Positions 13,895 to 27,366 of a stretch of DNA of 64,000 nt are shown here, one piece after another; the first letter of the stretch is position 1; the number at the start of each line of letters is the position of its first letter. The DNA is taken from NCBI RefSeq assembly GCF_048771995.1, contig NC_133027.1, forward strand, positions 56,605,501-56,669,500, read 5' to 3'. This DNA comes from Taeniopygia guttata (Eukaryota > Chordata > Aves > Passeriformes > Estrildidae). Under the pieces are notes generated by a model that did no database searches, had not been told where the DNA came from, and saw only the letters and a program-made list of their open reading frames with translations. Position numbers and translations under genes: made by a program.

Positions 13895-16800
13895 TCTTAC
13901 TGGGGTCTCAAATACACGTAGGTATGCAGCAGGTACTGTTTTTCCTAATTCTGAGGTATGTTTATGACTGATTTTTCACTTTTCTAGATGGGAAGAGCTG
14001 CAGAGAGGAAAATAAAAGGGCATTGTAAACATTTTCATTTGGTTGGATATGTAGGAAATTCACATCTCATTATTTATGAAGGATTAAAGTATTTTGTAAT
14101 TGCATTTATCAGAATGACACTTTTATCATCTGAATTCCCTGGAAATGGGAATCTCCTTTGGTGAAATAAGCTGAATAATGGGCTGTGCTCACAGCAGGAC
14201 AGCAGTGACTCTGGGAGGCCTGCACTGGGCAGTGCCTTGTCCAGCGGGCAGATGAGAAGCCCTTTTCAATATTTCCTGTTTCTGTTTGTCCTAGTCTTCT
14301 TCATCAATATTGGCTGGAGTCCTGTATCTCCACTTTGCTCTTGAAAATCAGTAATTTTAAATACTGAAGCTCCCTCAACTTCTTTTTGGATAAAGAAGTC
14401 TAAAACCTACAAGTCTAAAACAGAAGGCTAAAGCTGAGGAGTCCATGCGAGACCTCTCCTCCAGCCCTGCCCTGATAGTGATGACTGGACAGATCAAGTT
14501 TTACTGGAAAGTCCTTGCAGGCTTTAGCTGTAAATAGAGATGCAAGGAAAAGACCTAAGAGAAGAAAAAAAACTTTTCTGCCCTTTTGCTGACAAAATAA
14601 ATGGAAGAATCTGACTAATCTAAAACATTATCTGCTGTATAAGCAAATGGGTTTTTTCTGTCAAGCTCTAGTTTTTTTTCAGTGCTAGGAGTTTAGCTTT
14701 ACTATGAGTATTGATATATTAGTCTGTTTTCTAGCTAAGGCACAAACATGGAGAGAAGCATTTTCAGAACATATGTTTAGTTTTCATCTAAGGACACAAA
14801 TATCGCTGTCCTCTTGTGTAGCAGTAGCATGTCCCTTTTCCAAGTCACTCTTTTAATGAAAACTTTTAATGAAAGTACTTAAACACTTGGCAAGCAATAT
14901 TTATTTCTGAAAAATCTGTTTTTCTTTTAAATAACAGAAAGACAGTGTTATTGTGAAAAACTAGAGATCATTAGCATATGTTGCTCAGTAACACTATCTT
15001 TATGTTTTAAAATGGTTGTCAGAAAAATACTGATGTGACAATTCAGCCAGTACTGATTTAACCCACTTGCTTTGGGATTTAGTTGCCTCTGGTTATTCTG
15101 GATAGAACACAATTTAAAAAATAATTTCTTTCTCATACTAAACCAAATGTTATTATAAGCACACCATGGCACTGGAAACTGAATGAAAACAGACAAAAAA
15201 CTATAGCTAGCAAAACCTTGACATCTACAACTAGCAAACAGCCTGTGTTATACAGAGAGATTTTGCAAATAGGGCCAGGCAGTGGCACCCAAGTAGCAGG
15301 GACAAGGCTCACCCAAAGTCACTCTCAGGAGAAGGGAACATACGGAGTGTGAGTATATTTATGTACTGTTTGGGGTGTTTTTCACTTCCCCTTTTTTCTG
15401 CCTACTGATATTTAACACCATCTCTGCTCTTTTTCACCTCATTTCAATTATCACTTCATATACTTTTCCCTCCCATTTTTGTCAGTCTTTTCATGTTTCT
15501 TTTCCTGCCTGTCATTCCTTCTTTCAGCATGTTTACACCCAAAGCCAGATGAATATTTATTAACTCAAATTTTAAATATTCACAGTAGAAAGAATTAAAC
15601 ACCAATTTAACTGTATCTACTGGACATCATTATAAAGGTTTTAAGCCCAATAAGATCGTAAATATGTCACATAGATTTTGAACTTCCTTTGTTCTGTATA
15701 AAAGTAGAAATAAATAAAATTAAATTATTGTGGTAAAACACTCTATGAAGCCAATAAAAAATATTTAACATGCTATCTCTAGTTTTCCTTTAAGATTTAG
15801 AAGATCAATAACTTCTCTGTGTTTTCTGATAGATAAACTGTTTAGCCTAAAGAAATATGATCTGCCCTGAAAACAGGTTTCTTAAACAAAAAAAAAAAAA
15901 AAAAATCAGGGAAAATTTTTGGATTTGTTTTTTTTAATAAAAGAAAGTAGCAACTCCAGCCAAAGGATGGAGAAAACTGGGATCAAGTGTGTGGCTTTGC
16001 ATTATATGGAAATTAAATAAATCAAAACACACGTGAAAAACTGTTCAAGTGAGCCGAACTCTGAAGAAGTTTTCAAGAAGAAACCAGAATGTTTTCCTTC
16101 CATGTACAGTCACAAAAGTTAAAATGCAATAAAATGGAAATACAAGGAAGCATACTCTTAAAAACCTCTTCTTTACCTTTGTCACTTCATGCTGGGTAGG
16201 AATCTGTTCTTGACACTCATTTGTTTTCTGCTGGTTGAGTGGCACTTCTTCCTTTTAAAGACCATCTCAGGAGGCAGTTGATCCTCTTCACCACCATTAC
16301 AGTTCTGGGTAACACAAATTTTGAGAGAACAGGCTTTTAATCCACAGCTGGAGTAGCCTCCAGAAACCCCCATGTGTTACTGGGGGATGTGGTGTGATGA
16401 ACATTGGCATGTGGCCCAGCATTCTGGGCTGTTTGACCCAGCAGCAGCTGTTGATGTGAACAGTAGCTCAAACTGTTTGATTTGTCACACACACAGAGAA
16501 CAAAATCATGGCTGTAGCACTCATACTTGTTTAATGGGCCTTATTTATAGGTAAATTGAATTGATTTGAAGTATGTTTACTTGTTTGATTAAATGTTACA
16601 GTCATATTGTGAGCAGCCCAGTATTATCTAAGGAAAGAACAAAAGACGCCATGTAGCCTACCTCCTATAAGCTTTTAAAATATAGCAAAATACATAAGTA
16701 TAGGTTGGTTACAGCAGCATGTAAGATTTCCTTGGGAAGGTATAATGTAGATAGAGTGACACATTGTGTATCTACCAGCCTAGTTATGATTACTGAACAA

Positions 16801-17580
16801 ACAGGTTGAATCTGTCAGCTCACCAGTTAACAGCTACAGCTGTTGAAAAAGTGTTTTAAGTAAACACCTATTATTGGCCATACCAGAGTCACGGATGAAG
16901 AGCATCAATTTTTTGCTCCACAAAGGACCATGCAGTCTTTTAAGGTAGTGATACTGCTGAATGTAAAAAAGCGTTATTGTGATGACCATCAGCTAAAACC
17001 CAGCTAAACTGGGTGTCTTGAGGGCATATGCAACAATGTGGGTTAAGATACTACTTCTTGCAAATTCTTCTGATGGCCTGGGTAAGCTACTTTATTATGT
17101 TATGTGCACAAAAATCCAAATGAGTGCATACAACTCTGGGGTTTTTTTTTGTTTGTTTGTTTTTGGGTTTTTTTGAGTCTGCTCTCTTATGCAGACTGGG
17201 GTTTTGAACTACAAGGCTCTCTTTGCTATAGCAAGAGAGTCTGACAACTAAAAAAGTGCAGAAACAATGATCTGCACAATTAACCCAGGCTGAGAGAGAA
17301 ACCACTGGAGAGTGTTGAGAGGATATGTTGAGGAGAGGAGTCAGGTCCAATTCTTCAGATCTAGAGAAAAGTGGAAAAAACATATTAGGTCCCAAATACT
17401 GGTCTGTGAAAGAGGCCTTCACCCTTCTGAGATGCTGTGTGCTTCCTTGGAGCCAGGCACTTCTCTTTGAGGAGTGGATGTTTAGGCCTTGGTAACTATT
17501 GTCTTGACACATATGTATTTTGTAAGAAGGTAAAATTTTGGGGAATAAACCCATGTTACATTACTCTGTAAAACTTGTTG
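13895..17580. other. Intergenic DNA upstream of TAAR1
   Basis: This would contain the TAAR1 promoter and any 5' UTR exon, but no motif pins these down. There is poly-A at about 15,889-15,904. No coding exon is recognised on either strand. Confidence 0.5.
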
Positions 17581-17589
17581 TTATAGAGC

Positions 17590-18000
17590 AGTCTGGCAGC
17601 CAGCTCATTACGGGCACTCAGTCCAAGGCCATGCATGCTCACAGGGCTCTCCCACCACGCTCCACGCTGTCTCCCTTGGGTAACACGGGGCCAAAACTCA
17701 AAGGCATTTTCTGGAAGGGCAGCTCTGCTTCAAGTGCTTGTTCCAGAGGCAGCTGCCTGGCAGCAACCTGCAAACCTCTGGGGGAGCCCCTGGGGCTGGG
17801 GAGCCTTCCCCTGCCCTGAGCAAGTGTGCCCTGCTGCAGAGGGGCAGGCAGCAGCCAGCCATGGACCGTGGGTTTTGCTCTGCCTCCTCCTGTGCCCAGC
17901 CTGTGTCTGGTCAGAGAGCACTTCCCTCCGTCTCCTGGCTTGCAATAAAACTGTCCTGCAAGACCCACACATCAGAAAGGAGTGAACCACAAATCTAGGA
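17590..18000 (+). mobile_element. GC-rich block, possible solo LTR of an endogenous retrovirus (fossil)
   Basis: A clearly bounded GC-rich block in AT-rich surroundings, with an AATAAA signal near 17,944 preceded by a pyrimidine-rich, GC-rich stretch, which is an LTR-like layout. No internal retroviral genes flank it. Family and age are not determinable; it would be a solo element if real. A non-viral GC-rich segment is the alternative. Confidence 0.25.
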
Positions 18001-21000
18001 GGAGCTGTGAGCGTGGAAACAGTGATATTTATTGGTGTGTTGGCTGAAATGAAAGTAATGCAGAAAATTTTGATATATCAAAACAATTAATCAGGCCAAA
18101 TTGTCAACTAATTTATAGTGAGAAGTAACGCTGTGGTAACAAGCTTTCACTCTGTTGGTGCAGATTCTTCAAACAGGCATTTTCTTGTGCCTTAATGCTG
18201 ATGTGGAAAAAATATTCCAAATGTTTATGTCACTAAAATATTCTCAGCCTTGCTCCTTAAAATATATGCCAAACTCTGTTTTTGTGAGAACTCAAAGCAC
18301 TTACAAATTGTCAGTGTTTAGCAGTCTTGTGAATCTGCAGTATAGTAGAGCAGTTATACATCAAAATTCAAAGTAAAACCTTATCTACAAAATTGTTGCT
18401 GTGGGTTTTTTTCCTAAAAGAAATTATATTCCTGCAATAAGTAGTTCTCTCAGAGTTTTGAAAAACCAAAAAAGAGAGATGTCACAGTGTCTAGAATACT
18501 TTGGATTATCTACTCTCCTTGTTTGTCTTTAAAACATAAAGTAATTAAAATGGAAAAGAGCACAGAAGAGAATGGAAATACCACTTTTCCAGTCATAAAA
18601 GATATTTGAAAAATATGTTGAAAAGTTTTCACATCCTTCTTACACAAAACTCTGGAAGGGACACTAGAAGTGGGAAAGAACAGAAAAGGACTTGAGAATG
18701 AGAACTGTTATTGTGAAAAAATATCAAGAAAGCATTGGTTTCTACTGTGATTCATTTAGCTTGCATTTCTGTGGGTACTGTTTGGTCAATCAGCAGAAAG
18801 TTTCTCATTTTCACACAGTTCATTTTAAAAACTGTTTCTCTGTTAGGAGAGCCATGGATTCATAAATACTGGAGGCTGTAAGGTAACCCTATGGCTGAAG
18901 AGGAGTTTTGAAAGTATATAATTCCACTCACCTTTATGCAGTTCTCAGGAAAAAAAAAAAAAAGAAAAAAGAAATTAAAAAAAAGAGCACAGTATTTTAA
19001 AAAATCTTCCTAAGTTTCCATTCATATGCTTGAAATGTAGGGGGAAATGCCCAAATTCCCAGTAAGTTATTAGTACAAAACAATTATTTATTTATAGGGG
19101 TTAAACAAGAAGATCTGTCAACTACTAATCTGAATGCTAATTCTGCAAACCTGATGTAATTCCACTGAAGACAGTCTGAAATTAACCCAGATTTATATCA
19201 GAGGAATTTGGAGAATAGATAATTGAGCTGTAGACCTTTTCCCATGGTTTCTATTCATAGTTTTCAGTGGAAAACATCACTTTTCCTTGCCAAGTAAAGC
19301 CAGCTGTTTATACAGAGTAAGGCAATGTGCTCTTTCTGCAAGTATAGTGCTTAGGATAAGGACTATAAATCCAAGCTCCAACATAAATGCAAATCTCTGA
19401 AATGCGCAGAGGAGTAAGAGATTGCAAGAAAATAATGTTTTAATAGCAAAACAAAACATATCCATCCAAAGCCAAGAAACTATCTCTGCACAGGATGAGG
19501 GATTCTACATATTTGGTAGTCTCAGTAAGTAATGCCATAATTTGGTCCATTGCCTTCATTCTGCAGCAAAAGCTTCTCTCAGGGCTCCCAAGGGTAGGAG
19601 CAGCCCCTTGCCTCTCACTCCAGCAGGGCAAGTGAATCCTTGCAGCTGCAGCACGGAGCAGAGCATAGCAGGGCAGGTCCCTTGTGTCTTGCCAGTGCTT
19701 CTCTGCACCCACCAATCCAACAGGAAAAAACTGCACTTACTGACTGTAACTGCTTTGTCGATGTTTGCTGGCGTCTGAACACCACCCCCAAAATGAAAGC
19801 AAACACAGAGCAGGGCGGCACTGAACAGTGAAAAGGTACAAGCCCGTTCTGCATCCTTATGGCCCTCTAACAACTGCACAGAAAGGAAGGAGACTTACTC
19901 TGAATTCATAGCTGTCTGTGAAAAGAGCTTTGCCCCCTAGCTATGTTTATCTTTCAGCCATTGGGAATGAAGGGCTTTTTAAATCATACTTTAAATCATA
20001 CTTACTGCTGTTGGTGCTATTGCTGTTCACTACAGAAAGAACTGTGTAGAATAACAACCATAACCTTCAGTGCTACCCATAGGAGATTGATCTTTGAAAG
20101 AAAATTACATCCCAGACTAGCAAATCAGCAGCTCACCGTATTCTCGACTTCATGACTCGGGGATGATACAGCACAGGAGGAATCAATTCCTCATCACCAA
20201 CTGGCGCGGGCTGCGGATACAGCGTGGGACTGACTCATGCCACGCCAATTCTCCCAACTAAGTGGCTGCATGCTTGGTCTGACTGGTTCACAGCCTGCTG
20301 GGAAAATCTCATCAACAGGATGACGTAAGTCTTAAATATCCAGAAAAGATAAACATGTAATAAATCTATTCTGACACAAGCCACTAGCATATGCAAAGAT
20401 GAATCAATTTGAAGTAAGCTAAAGCCAGGCTTCTTTCAATAAAAGAAGCAGGCGGAGTGAAGGAAATGTTGGTTGTGGTCAAGGAACAGATGGAGTTAAT
20501 AGCACTGAACTGTTTTTAACATTGCCCAATATTTCACTTACACATTTCCGTTTTGTGTAATGTTGACAAACTTTAACACTTTCAGTTATCTTTAAAAATT
20601 TTATTTCTCTATCCCAGAGTGGGTATTTCCCAAAAGCTCTAAGCAGAATACTTTGACAGTGTCTGACAACAAGACTGATTAAAAGATATTGTTTCCTTCT
20701 AATGAAAAAATTTGCTAGCTCTTTATTTATGATGCTCAGGTGTTTATATGATCTGCTCTGTAGCAGGGACTTAAGAGCTGTTGCTTTCCTATTTATATAT
20801 TTTTACCATACCAGAGAGCTATACCTGCAGCTCAATGACAGCATCCCCCATCCTCAAACAATAGTGTTAGTAATGCTGTGGAACCCAAGAAGGAGCATCC
20901 TTCCAGGAAAAAAAGTAACCCCAGAGAAAAGAACTGACCCAGTTTGGGTCAGTTTGTGTGTGCCACTTAATGAGCTGCATTGGAGAGCCAGGCCTTTCAG

Positions 21001-24000
21001 CTCCTGCTCCCCAGAGGTTTCTCTGAGCCTGTAGCAGGACCTGTGGGGCTCAGGCTGCAACTTCTCTCCTGGATGTTCAGGACTGGGATAAGCTTGGGAC
21101 ATAGGGAAGTATGGCACTGGCAAGGGGGCACAAAGGATGTGAGGCTGGACAAAGACAACTCATGGTGAAATGAAAGTCCTGAAATGTCACATTCTGGTCT
21201 AGAAGTGTGACTACCCTACTGGAAGCCACTGAGAGGTAAAATTTGCTAATAAAGACTTATATGTCAATAAATTGTGTCTTCTAACTTGCCTTCTCAGGGA
21301 CAATTCTCTGTTCCTTTCACAAATGCTGGATTTGACCACAGTAGACACATGCTATTTCCCAGAAATATTACATGTGTTTCTAGTAGTCCATTTGCAAGCC
21401 CAACAGGCTGCAGATGCCAGTGCTGATGCACTGTGGGCCATTTTTTATGGGGACAACCTGCCAGGGCCATCTTTTGCTTCTGCAGTAATTTCTTGCTGTA
21501 GGAAGTAGTGATGCTGTACGTGAACATCAGTGGTATCATGGCACTGCAGAAACACCAACAGAGAAATTGCAGAAATTACCAGTGCCAGAGGCTGTACCTT
21601 CTCTTGCTGACCCTCTACTCAGGAAGACATGCCTGGGCAGCCCATTTTTTCACCATAAAAGCTTTATTTATCTTGTCAGTAGGTGCTCTATATCAGTTGA
21701 ATACCAGGTCACTGAAGAAGAGGTAAGGCTGTACTGAAGTTGATTTGAACTTGATTTATGAGTTGTTATCAAGTTCTTACTGACTAGCTAGCTCCTGCCA
21801 ATACACAAGACACTTAGAGGGAACAGATGGCAACAGGAGGTTCAGCTGTTTAAATCTTCCTCTACCATCTTGCGTATGTTTTTGTTCATGCAGGTGAGGA
21901 CTGGTGAAGAGAAAGCATCTCTCTCTTTTCCTCCCTCCCTTTTTTACTCCCCGTAGTCCATTTTGTTCTTATCTGCAATTCTCCCTTCTACTTGCAAATG
22001 TTTGTAAGTCATCAAGATCTAATGATGAGCCTTGGCAAATCAGGGAGGAATACAGGTCACATCCTTGGTGACAGAAGGGAAAACAATCTATAAGAAAAGG
22101 TTCAGCAGGAAACAACTGGCATTGCAAGATTCCCTTGGCAAAATGCAAGAGTAGTTACATTAAGTATAACACAACCCTCAAGTACAAGAGGTTTCTGTTT
22201 TTGATTAGTCTAATGCTGAGCTTTAATGCAGGAAGAATTCCTGCAAACAGAGGTTAATGTTAACATGAATAAACAACTAAAAGGCTTAGTGTAATATAAA
22301 AGATAATGTCATAAACTCTTCAACAAAATAAATGTTTAAGCGTGTTGCTAGGTAATGATGATTGATTAGGCTTAAGCTTTTATATATACACAATCCTCAT
22401 ACATACAGTCATCTGATACTCTTAAGGTACAGCTAATTTATACCAGTTATGAAAAGACCAAACATATTTTTTTACTCACACCTGCCAAAAGTTTTCTGTC
22501 CTTCAGCCTAGCTACCAGGAAGTACCTCATGATTTATTAAGGGCCATGTTTTTACAGTTGGCTCTTCCCTCCTGTAAATCAGTGTCAGAAATGTTTAATT
22601 TCTTCTAAGACAAGAATAATTCTTCTTTTTAAAAAATGTACCCATGGATGAATGACAATGTGTTTTCACCATTTGTTTATGGTACTTATTGCAGCCAACT
22701 TGGCATAAGAACCTCTCTGAGAAAACTGGAGAAGACAACCTCTTAACAAGAAGGGGATAGGAAGAAAATAAAGGTTTGTACATTTTTTAGATCAGTTTTT
22801 GGACACTTTGTCAGCTGGGTGATCAAGGTACTGGTAATTTCACTAGATCAGCATGCCTAACTTTTGTCAGAATGGGAGCTGTATCAGTCACTATCTTGGA
22901 AACTCTTCGGGGCAGAGTTGATGACTTCCACAACTAAACCCAGTCAAGTTGTGCGAGACCCTCCATGCAGAGAGAACTGAAAAAAAACACAGATTATGGC
23001 TGTTTGAGTTCAAAGCTCAATGTAGAACAGCTCTGTTTCTGCAGATACACAATCAGTAAATGCAAACTGAATGTAATGTCCATTCAAACTGTCCAACTTC
23101 ATTGAACCTCAGTGAACAGAGCATTAAGTCAAGATTTCTGGCTCCTAGTGGAGACAAAATGAAAGGAAGGGAGAGTTTTAGGTATTATATAGCAACACTT
23201 AGGTAGCACAGGAATAAATCCTATATGGTAAACTTAGAAAGGTCTCTAAAAAGCATGGGAGAGTGTATCCTAAAGAGTCTGTAAGTAACATGGCAGTGGC
23301 ATAGGCCTAGAGTTCACTGTACTTTCTTTGCTCAACCTAATGAAAACTGTCAGTACTATATTTTGACTAAGAATTTCATAAATGTTGCAGAATAAAAGTT
23401 AGATTTTTCCAAACTCATCCATAAGTTTGACAAAAAAGTCTTGCCTGAACGCCCCCTCTCCCCCCCCAGCAATGAATTTTTCTTATAGAGCCCTAAAACT
23501 ATAACTGAATAGACATTTTTCAGTGTATAAAAATCAATCTCAGATGGCTGGAAAACACATCAAGGTGAATTGCAAAATAGAAAAATAACCATCTTATAAA
23601 AACCTGACCTTAATGTTTCCATGTATTTAACTTTGATAAGTTCAAGTGTGCCTCATACTCCTAATTTTCCTTTAGAAGTAAATGTTCAAAATTCCTGTTA
23701 CAGAAGTCATCACTTGCTCTTGAAGACTATCTCAAAGGTATTAAAATTATTTTTTTAAGTTTTATGCTATTATGTTTTGCAGTACGTAAGCTGGGTGACC
23801 AACTGTATCTAAATATTCATTCTCCCATTTTTCTGAAAGAGGGTTTCCTAAAGCTTGACTATTTGTTTGACATTAAAATCTATCCCTTCTTTGTATACTC
23901 CTTGTTAATCTTGCATCCTGACACTATCACAGGTCCCAGACTATCAATTAACTTTAACATTAGAAGCAGCAAATGAGGACGGATAGACAAAGTTAAAATC

Positions 24001-26900
24001 ATGCAGTTACGATGCATTTCCTATATTGTACATATTTGTAGTAGATATTCCCTGCTGCCATGACAATATCTGAACAGAACATGGATTATTTCCCTTGAAA
24101 CTTTATAGTAATGAGTGACTACAAGAAATATTTTAATACTTTCACAGCTGTTATTTTTTTTTTCCAGACTGAAAGAGAAAATAACATTCTGTTGTCAATT
24201 TGCAAAGTTTCTGTTTCACCAATCAGCTGTGTTTGACTCACGGATCAACAGCACTTGGTAACATTGTCATGCTCATCTGTGGCTTCAGGTGGTGTTTGTT
24301 TACAGTGTTAAAAGGTTCATTTTTGGAAGGTGTACTATAATTCACTGTTGGAGCTTCATGACATCGCATGGTCCATCACAAGCCACAGAGAAGCATTCCT
24401 GTATTAACTGTGGTAAACCTTACAATAACTGCTGGCCTCTTTATTGACCTGTGCAACTTATTTTTCTCTTTCATCTTTGTTGCCCTGGTGATGGGCAGTA
24501 GCATTGCAAACACCATCATCATCTGGATGAAGTGGGTTATAATTCAATTGTTGGTTAATTAGAAATTCTGCAGTTCCAATTTAGGTCATTGCCATTCTGT
24601 CTATCACTCAGTGTAACTTCACTGATTCAACGTACCTAGGAATGCTGTCCCATACTGTCAGTAATTCACCCATGATAACATGAGTTGTTCGTAAACATTT
24701 AGCTTCGAATTACTTGGTCTACAAGTCGCACAACCTCTGATTGTACCTCAGAGTACCACATTATTTAATGCATTACTTGAGGTCATGATGACTTAAATAT
24801 ATGTGTAAGGATGGCTGAACAGTTCTTCTCTCTTTAAAACTCCAAATTATTAAGATTTTGTTTCTCTAATTTTTCCCAAGACCTCCTTACTTTAATCCAA
24901 TATGCAAAATAAAGTACATTAGATTTTACTCAGTTTCCCCAAAATTGTCACCAGTTTTACTTAAGGTAGCTGCAAGGTTTGGATCATATTTGTTTAAATG
25001 GAGTATTTTTCTACCTTCATCTGAAGTCTTGCATCAATAAAATCTATTATGAAGCTGTTTTTTCTTTCTGTGTGATTAGTAACATTGTGGACAGGTGTGT
25101 CTTGTTTGCTTTGGCCAGCATCAACGTGTAAGGAAGATATATTGATGTATGAAGAGCACGCTTTTCCAGCTCAGTAAGGGATGGGTCTCATTAAGATACC
25201 ATCTGTAGTAGCTTTTGGGGTGGGATCATTGACATGAATACTTATAAATTAATTTAACTTTTCTACTCCAGCACAACTGTCCCAGAGTCAGTAAATACTG
25301 CTGCTGTTAGAGATAAATGTCATTTGTTGCATTGGGCATTCATCACCTCTCTGCTTCTCTATTCTGAATGTTTCTGTAATTTGCATCATTTGAAATTTCC
25401 TTTTATTACAAAACCTCACATTTCATTTACTGAACTTTGTCTAGTCACTTGTGACACCAGTCACTGAGGTAAAAATCTGGTTGGTTTTTGCAACCCCTTC
25501 AGGGAATCCTCTCTCAAAAGCAGAGTTCATGATTCTTGTGTATTGAAATGATGGAGCTATTCTGAAGATGCTGCAACAGCCCATGCAACTTCATCCTCTG
25601 CTTGTCCAAATTCTTGCTTTTTCGCCAGAAATGGGAAAGGGTTTAATAAACTCCTCAGTGGTTCATTGTATGACACCCTTGGAAACCTCTCAGGGAGAGG
25701 GAAGTTGTGCAGCACATCTCAAAAACTGCAGGTCAGACATTCTTCAAATTTGCTTTTAGTATAATTTTCAAGGAAGCCTGGACTTCTGCACTGCTAATGG
25801 ATGAGATACAAGAGTCCTTTCCTGATATCCTGTATTTAACTAGCAATATTAATTGTATCCTACCTGTGTCCAGCTCTGACAACCCAAGACAGTCAGCTCT
25901 GCACATACCTGGGAAGTACCCAGAACTTCAGAAATGCCAGCAAGAAATACATGGAAGATTTTTGTGTTCACTTGTGAAGCGCTGAACAAGGAACCAGCAA
26001 GCACAACTTAGAATCACTGTCTGTTTTGAGTAACTGCTCCCAAGTGGTACATTTATCCCATCGAGCGCAAGTTCAACTCTGTTATTTGCAGGATGAAAAC
26101 ACTCCCAGATAGAGCCCCTAAAGTTGCGTGCTGAGAAGTTGCAGCTCGAGGCAAACAGAAATCATGTGATTTTAACAACTTCTGGATAACATACATAGGT
26201 GTGTGTGGGGTGGGAAGTCACAGAGTGTTTCTTACATGCCACATTTAGCACAGCTCAGTGCTAACCTTGGTGCAGGCTGTAAGAATAGAAGTAGATGCAA
26301 AATGCTATGGGATAAGTGTGGAGGTAGGGACCACTTCAAGGAATATTTGATGCAAACAAAGCTCATTTCCTCCACAACATGATAGACAGAAATGAGAACC
26401 AGAGCTTCCAAGTTTGATGTATCATTGCTAGAAATCCAAAATAAGGCCCATTTCTCATGCTACAGCGTGAAATATGTTTCAGGTGCTAAAAGATGGTCTA
26501 TGTCATATATCTTAACATTTTTAAAGAAATTGTCCATATACCCAGGAGAAGGTGTTGGAATAGTGTGTTGTATATAGTAAGTTGGATGTGAAGTGCCCTG
26601 GACCCAAATACCCATCTGCCGTGTATAAAGAGGTGCAAGATCAGAGGGACTGCAGAACTGGATGTGCTTTATGACCTTAGCCAGACCCAACACCTGGGTG
26701 GGTTATGGAGCACCACTTTCTTTCTCTAAGATTGCAACTAAGATAATTTCAAATCTGGTTTTCTCTTTATTGTATAGTACCTTGGTCAGAATGGGGCCAA
26801 GGCTCATTGAGTGTTAAGCAGGACCTGTTGATTGGGCTGTAAGGCTGAAAAATGCAGACACTTAATGATTATGCAGTCTGAAAAACAGGAAGGGGCAAAA
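18001..26900. other. Intergenic DNA between TAAR1 and the vanin array
   Basis: No exon with a recognisable product was found. Locally GC-richer patches at 19.55-19.85 and 20.1-20.3 kb give overlapping open frames in several frames, which suggests composition rather than coding. A hydrophobic plus-strand frame at 24,368-24,562 does not resemble a known receptor or transporter. Confidence 0.5.
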
Positions 26901-26927
26901 GGGACAGAAAGGCTTTCTTGGAGAGAA

Positions 26928-26933
26928 TTTATT
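26928..26933 (-). terminator. Candidate polyadenylation signal of vanin copy 1
   Basis: An AATAAA hexamer on the minus strand, about 315 bases beyond the copy 1 stop codon. It is the first canonical hexamer noticed downstream. Inference only. Confidence 0.4.
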
Positions 26934-27246
26934 CTCAATAAAATGACAAATCATTCTGCTGTAATCCTATCAATCTATATGAAATCTTGAGCAAAACAAA
27001 ATTTCTGATTAAAAGGTTCATGTGAAAGATCATGTATGCTAAAAATAATTGCACTTGCTCAAGCACTGTTAAAAAGGCATGCACAGCAGGGTGAACACAT
27101 CACTTTCTCCCACATAAGCCCAACTGCCACAGGTGCTGAGCAGAAGTGCATTACTGCAGAATAGGAATCATACAAGGTTACTGCTACGGCTCAGGTGGAA
27201 ATTCCCCTCCTGTCTCTGGTGAGTGTGTAACTCCTAAGGAGATACT

Positions 27247-27366
27247 TTACAGGGAAATTCGCAGAGGATGTGGCTGGTCCTTCTCATAAAGCCTTCCAAA
27301 AAGTGTCGCTGTTATGAGCGGTTTTGAAGTGCCATGCTTGCTTTTCAGACGCCCATCACGTAGCAC
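27247..27366 (-). CDS. VNN1: Vanin copy 1, exon 7 (C-terminus, divergent)
   Basis: Follows a CATCAG acceptor and encodes [16 protein letters not shown], then [12 protein letters not shown] and nine more residues to a TAA stop. It matches the human VNN1 end (DGRL, then [10 protein letters not shown]) but lacks the following hydrophobic GPI signal. Quite unlike exon 7 of copies 2 and 3. Confidence 0.9.
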   Translation of the reverse strand: MLRDGRLKSKHGTSKPLITATLFGRLYEKDQPHPLRISL